This document shows, one piece after another, positions 4,542 through 6,351 of a stretch of DNA of 6,351 bases. A program made the position numbers and the translations under genes. The DNA is from Flavobacteriaceae bacterium UBA2000 (GTDB taxonomy: Bacteria; Bacteroidota; Bacteroidia; Flavobacteriales; Flavobacteriaceae), in assembly GCA_002335345.1 (NCBI GenBank), contig DDCS01000102.1, positions 1 to 6,351 of the forward strand. The letters run 5' to 3'. Positions within the stretch are counted from its first letter, which is position 1. Each line of letters opens with the position of its first letter. The notes under the pieces were generated by a model. That model was not told the DNA's origin, ran no database searches, and was given only the letters and a program-made list of their open reading frames with translations.

Positions 4542-6351
4542 TTATTCCTTAATTAATCGCTTGATCGCGGTGGCGCCCTCTGCCTCAAGCTGTACCAAGT
4601 ACACCCCAGACGCCAGGTTAGCCACATTCACACTGGCTTCACGGTCCATGTTGCCTAGGTCAACACTTTGGATCAATCGACCATTGATATCATAGATAAG
4701 CGCACGCTGGAGTTGAACATTGCTGCTGTTGCCAATATTCATCACCTTACGTGCTGGGTTAGGATAAATCTCAACCCCGGCGCTCAGCTGATTGCTGGCA
4801 GCACCCAAGACGCTCTCTACGGTAAGTTCAAAACTACACGATCCTACATTACCTTCATTGTCTGTGGCAGACAAAGTAATGGTGTAAACGCCATCAGGAA
4901 GCAAGGTGCCCGCTGGTGGGTCTTGACTGATTACCCCTACAGGATCGGTACAGTTATCTGTAGCCGTTACATCAACCGTGTAATCAGGCACTTCATAGAA
5001 TAAATCTAGGGCTCCTGGATCTACAGTCATGTCTTCTGGACAATCGATAAGTAATGGGCCCATGTCATCTACTACAGTCATCGTAGCCTGACAAGAGGCG
5101 ATATTACCACTGGCATCGCTCACAAATACCGTAACGGTAATTGGGATTCCTATGTCCGCACACGTTACATCAGTCACATCGACTGCAGTGATGGTAATTC
5201 CACAAGCATCAAATGAAGCATCGGTATTGATAAAGAACTCTGGCAAGACTTCAGCCATACCATTCTCATCAAGACTCACTGTAGCGTCTTGACACACAAG
5301 AATTGGATCGGTAACATCGATGACCTCTACCGTAGAGATACAAGTCGATACATTACCTGCAGAATCTATTGCAGTAACCTCAATCAAGTTGTCTCCAAGG
5401 TTAGAACAGTCAAAGTCAACTGTGGTACTCGGTGGAGTGCCTACAAAGTAATTGAATGTTCCGTTGAATACTCTTGGACTGAAGATTGTCCCGCTAAAAG
5501 GCACATTACTCGCAGACCCTAAACTGATCGATAGGTTCGCATCAGAGAAGTTCTCGTTGGTGCCGTCACCATTGGTATAACGGTGGCTATGTGTTGCATC
5601 AAGGACCAAAGCCATCGCATAAGTCGTTCCAGCATTAAGGCTCAAAGCAGTATCTAAAGTCACGTCAGATGGCGTGCCAGAAGAGTTTGAGTCACCACTA
5701 CCGTTAGATATAAGGGTCCATGCTCCAGCGTTGGTCTCATTACCAACATAGGTGTCCCCAACAATAGCATACACCTCTACGGTGAAGGCTCCTGCGTCTT
5801 GAATATGCATCTGTAGGCTCTCTACAGTAAGATCAGTGGCTGCTGTTACATCAAAGTAAACTGCACCTCCGTCACTACCACCGTTGCCATCGGCAAAAGT
5901 AGTACTCAACGATCCTGGCACTGCGCCTCCACCAATACTGGTACTCACGGGACCACAGTTATCCGTGGCTGACAACAAGAGCTGACTCACGTCAAGTGTC
6001 GCATTACCGTTGGCGTCTAAAGCAATGGTAAGCGGTGTCGATGGAATATCGTAATCCAATTGAAAGTTATCGATACCGGCTCCCCATTTCCAGCCTGAGC
6101 CACCATCATCGTAGGTAAACCGTACTTGGAATGAATCATTAGCGTAGGGCAACATGTCTAGCGCACCAGTGTTTGTTGGGGTGTGATCCTCAAGAAGTCT
6201 CAAGATCTCTACCCACTGGGCACCGTCATAAACCTCTACAGAGAAGAACTCGTTAGGGCTTAGATAATTATAGGCATAGTCAAACGATAGCGTCGCTGAA
6301 GCGGCACCACTCATATTGTATACTGGAGAGGCGAGCTCCACAGCATTGTCA
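4542..6351 (-). CDS. Large secreted multidomain protein with HYR-type repeats and a T9SS type A sorting domain, C-terminal 602 residues
   Basis: The frame is open to the right edge (first full codons read DNAVELASP), so this is the C-terminal part of a larger protein; a GTG at 6341 is internal, not a start. Domains in order, counted from the edge: a jelly-roll of the choice-of-anchor J/MAM-like kind (1-100, ending GWKWGAGIDNF at 87-97); an HYR-like domain split into halves (about 107-135, with SATDNC, and 308-345, with FDCSNLGDN and GNVSTC); between them a beta-rich domain (about 140-305, with AVYFDVTA, AGTTYAMAL, RYTNGDGTNENFSDANL and FSPRVFNGTFNYFV); a second HYR-like domain (about 348-428); a third (about 432-511); and a sorting domain (525-602) with YPNPA, DINGRLIQS, LASGVYLVQLE and a final KRLIKE. 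The sorting domain directs export by the type IX secretion system, with cell-surface attachment or release. Paired cysteines suggest disulfides. A catalytic domain may lie upstream; adhesion or an exoenzyme accessory role is possible. Confidence 0.9.
   Translation of the reverse strand, partial: DNAVELASPVYNMSGAASATLSFDYAYNYLSPNEFFSVEVYDGAQWVEILRLLEDHTPTNTGALDMLPYANDSFQVRFTYDDGGSGWKWGAGIDNFQLDYDIPSTPLTIALDANGNATLDVSQLLLSATDNCGPVSTSIGGGAVPGSLSTTFADGNGGSDGGAVYFDVTAATDLTVESLQMHIQDAGAFTVEVYAIVGDTYVGNETNAGAWTLISNGSGDSNSSGTPSDVTLDTALSLNAGTTYAMALVLDATHSHRYTNGDGTNENFSDANLSISLGSASNVPFSGTIFSPRVFNGTFNYFVGTPPSTTVDFDCSNLGDNLIEVTAIDSAGNVSTCISTVEVIDVTDPILVCQDATVSLDENGMAEVLPEFFINTDASFDACGITITAVDVTDVTCADIGIPITVTVFVSDASGNIASCQATMTVVDDMGPLLIDCPEDMTVDPGALDLFYEVPDYTVDVTATDNCTDPVGVISQDPPAGTLLPDGVYTITLSATDNEGNVGSCSFELTVESVLGAASNQLSAGVEIYPNPARKVMNIGNSSNVQLQRALIYDINGRLIQSVDLGNMDREASVNVANLASGVYLVQLEAEGATAIKRLIKE

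Noticed and set aside
4668..5522. Plus-strand open frames within the secreted-protein gene.
   Set aside because: They are antisense to well-recognised HYR and sorting domains and show no protein-family features.
4811..5831. Near-identical GCTCTCTACrGTAAG stretches at about 4812 and 5817.
   Set aside because: Both encode LTVES in beta strands of different domains; the match is short and likely reflects codon use rather than a DNA repeat.
6339..6341. GTG as the start of the secreted protein.
   Set aside because: The frame continues to the window edge, there is no signal peptide, and the GTG falls inside a jelly-roll domain, so the gene is simply cut by the edge.

Overview
The window looks like ordinary chromosomal DNA from a member of the Bacteroidota, most likely the Flavobacteriales. 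The evidence is a C-terminal type IX secretion (T9SS) sorting domain, HYR/adhesin-type repeats, a DUF3109 protein, promoter elements of the TAnnTTTG type, general absence of Shine-Dalgarno sequences, and class Ia ribonucleotide reductase subunits of the eukaryote-like type common in this phylum. No tRNA, rRNA, CRISPR array, insertion sequence, integrase or phage gene was seen.

Layout, left to right. (1) The first 1.5 kb carries nrdB and the 5' part of nrdA on the minus strand (nrdB first, then nrdA running off the left edge), separated by about 126 bp. (2) A 344-bp AT-rich gene-free stretch lies upstream of nrdB. (3) A minus-strand DUF3109 cysteine-cluster protein is divergent from a plus-strand pair, a MarC-family membrane protein and a 66-residue two-helix membrane protein. 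(4) The plus pair converges on a minus-strand dCMP deaminase and shares stop-codon bases with it; upstream of the deaminase is a HupE/UreJ-family membrane protein. (5) After a strong perfect-stem terminator, the right 1.8 kb is the C-terminal part of a large secreted minus-strand protein. It has a jelly-roll domain, an HYR-like domain with another beta-rich domain apparently nested inside it, two more HYR-like domains, and a T9SS type A sorting domain. Its N-terminus lies beyond the right edge.

Functionally, nrdAB (NDP to dNDP) and dCMP deaminase (dCMP to dUMP, towards dTMP) both serve dNTP supply, but they are in different transcription units and nothing in the sequence shows co-regulation. 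The remaining genes are membrane or secreted proteins of poorly known role. I found no convincing new defence, mobile or biosynthetic system. The items most worth a second look are the nested domain in the T9SS protein, two genes whose promoter-like -7 motif sits exactly 4 nt before the ATG (possible leaderless mRNAs), the shared TTAA stop of two convergent genes, and the eukaryote-like ribonucleotide reductase with its activity-site residue retained.
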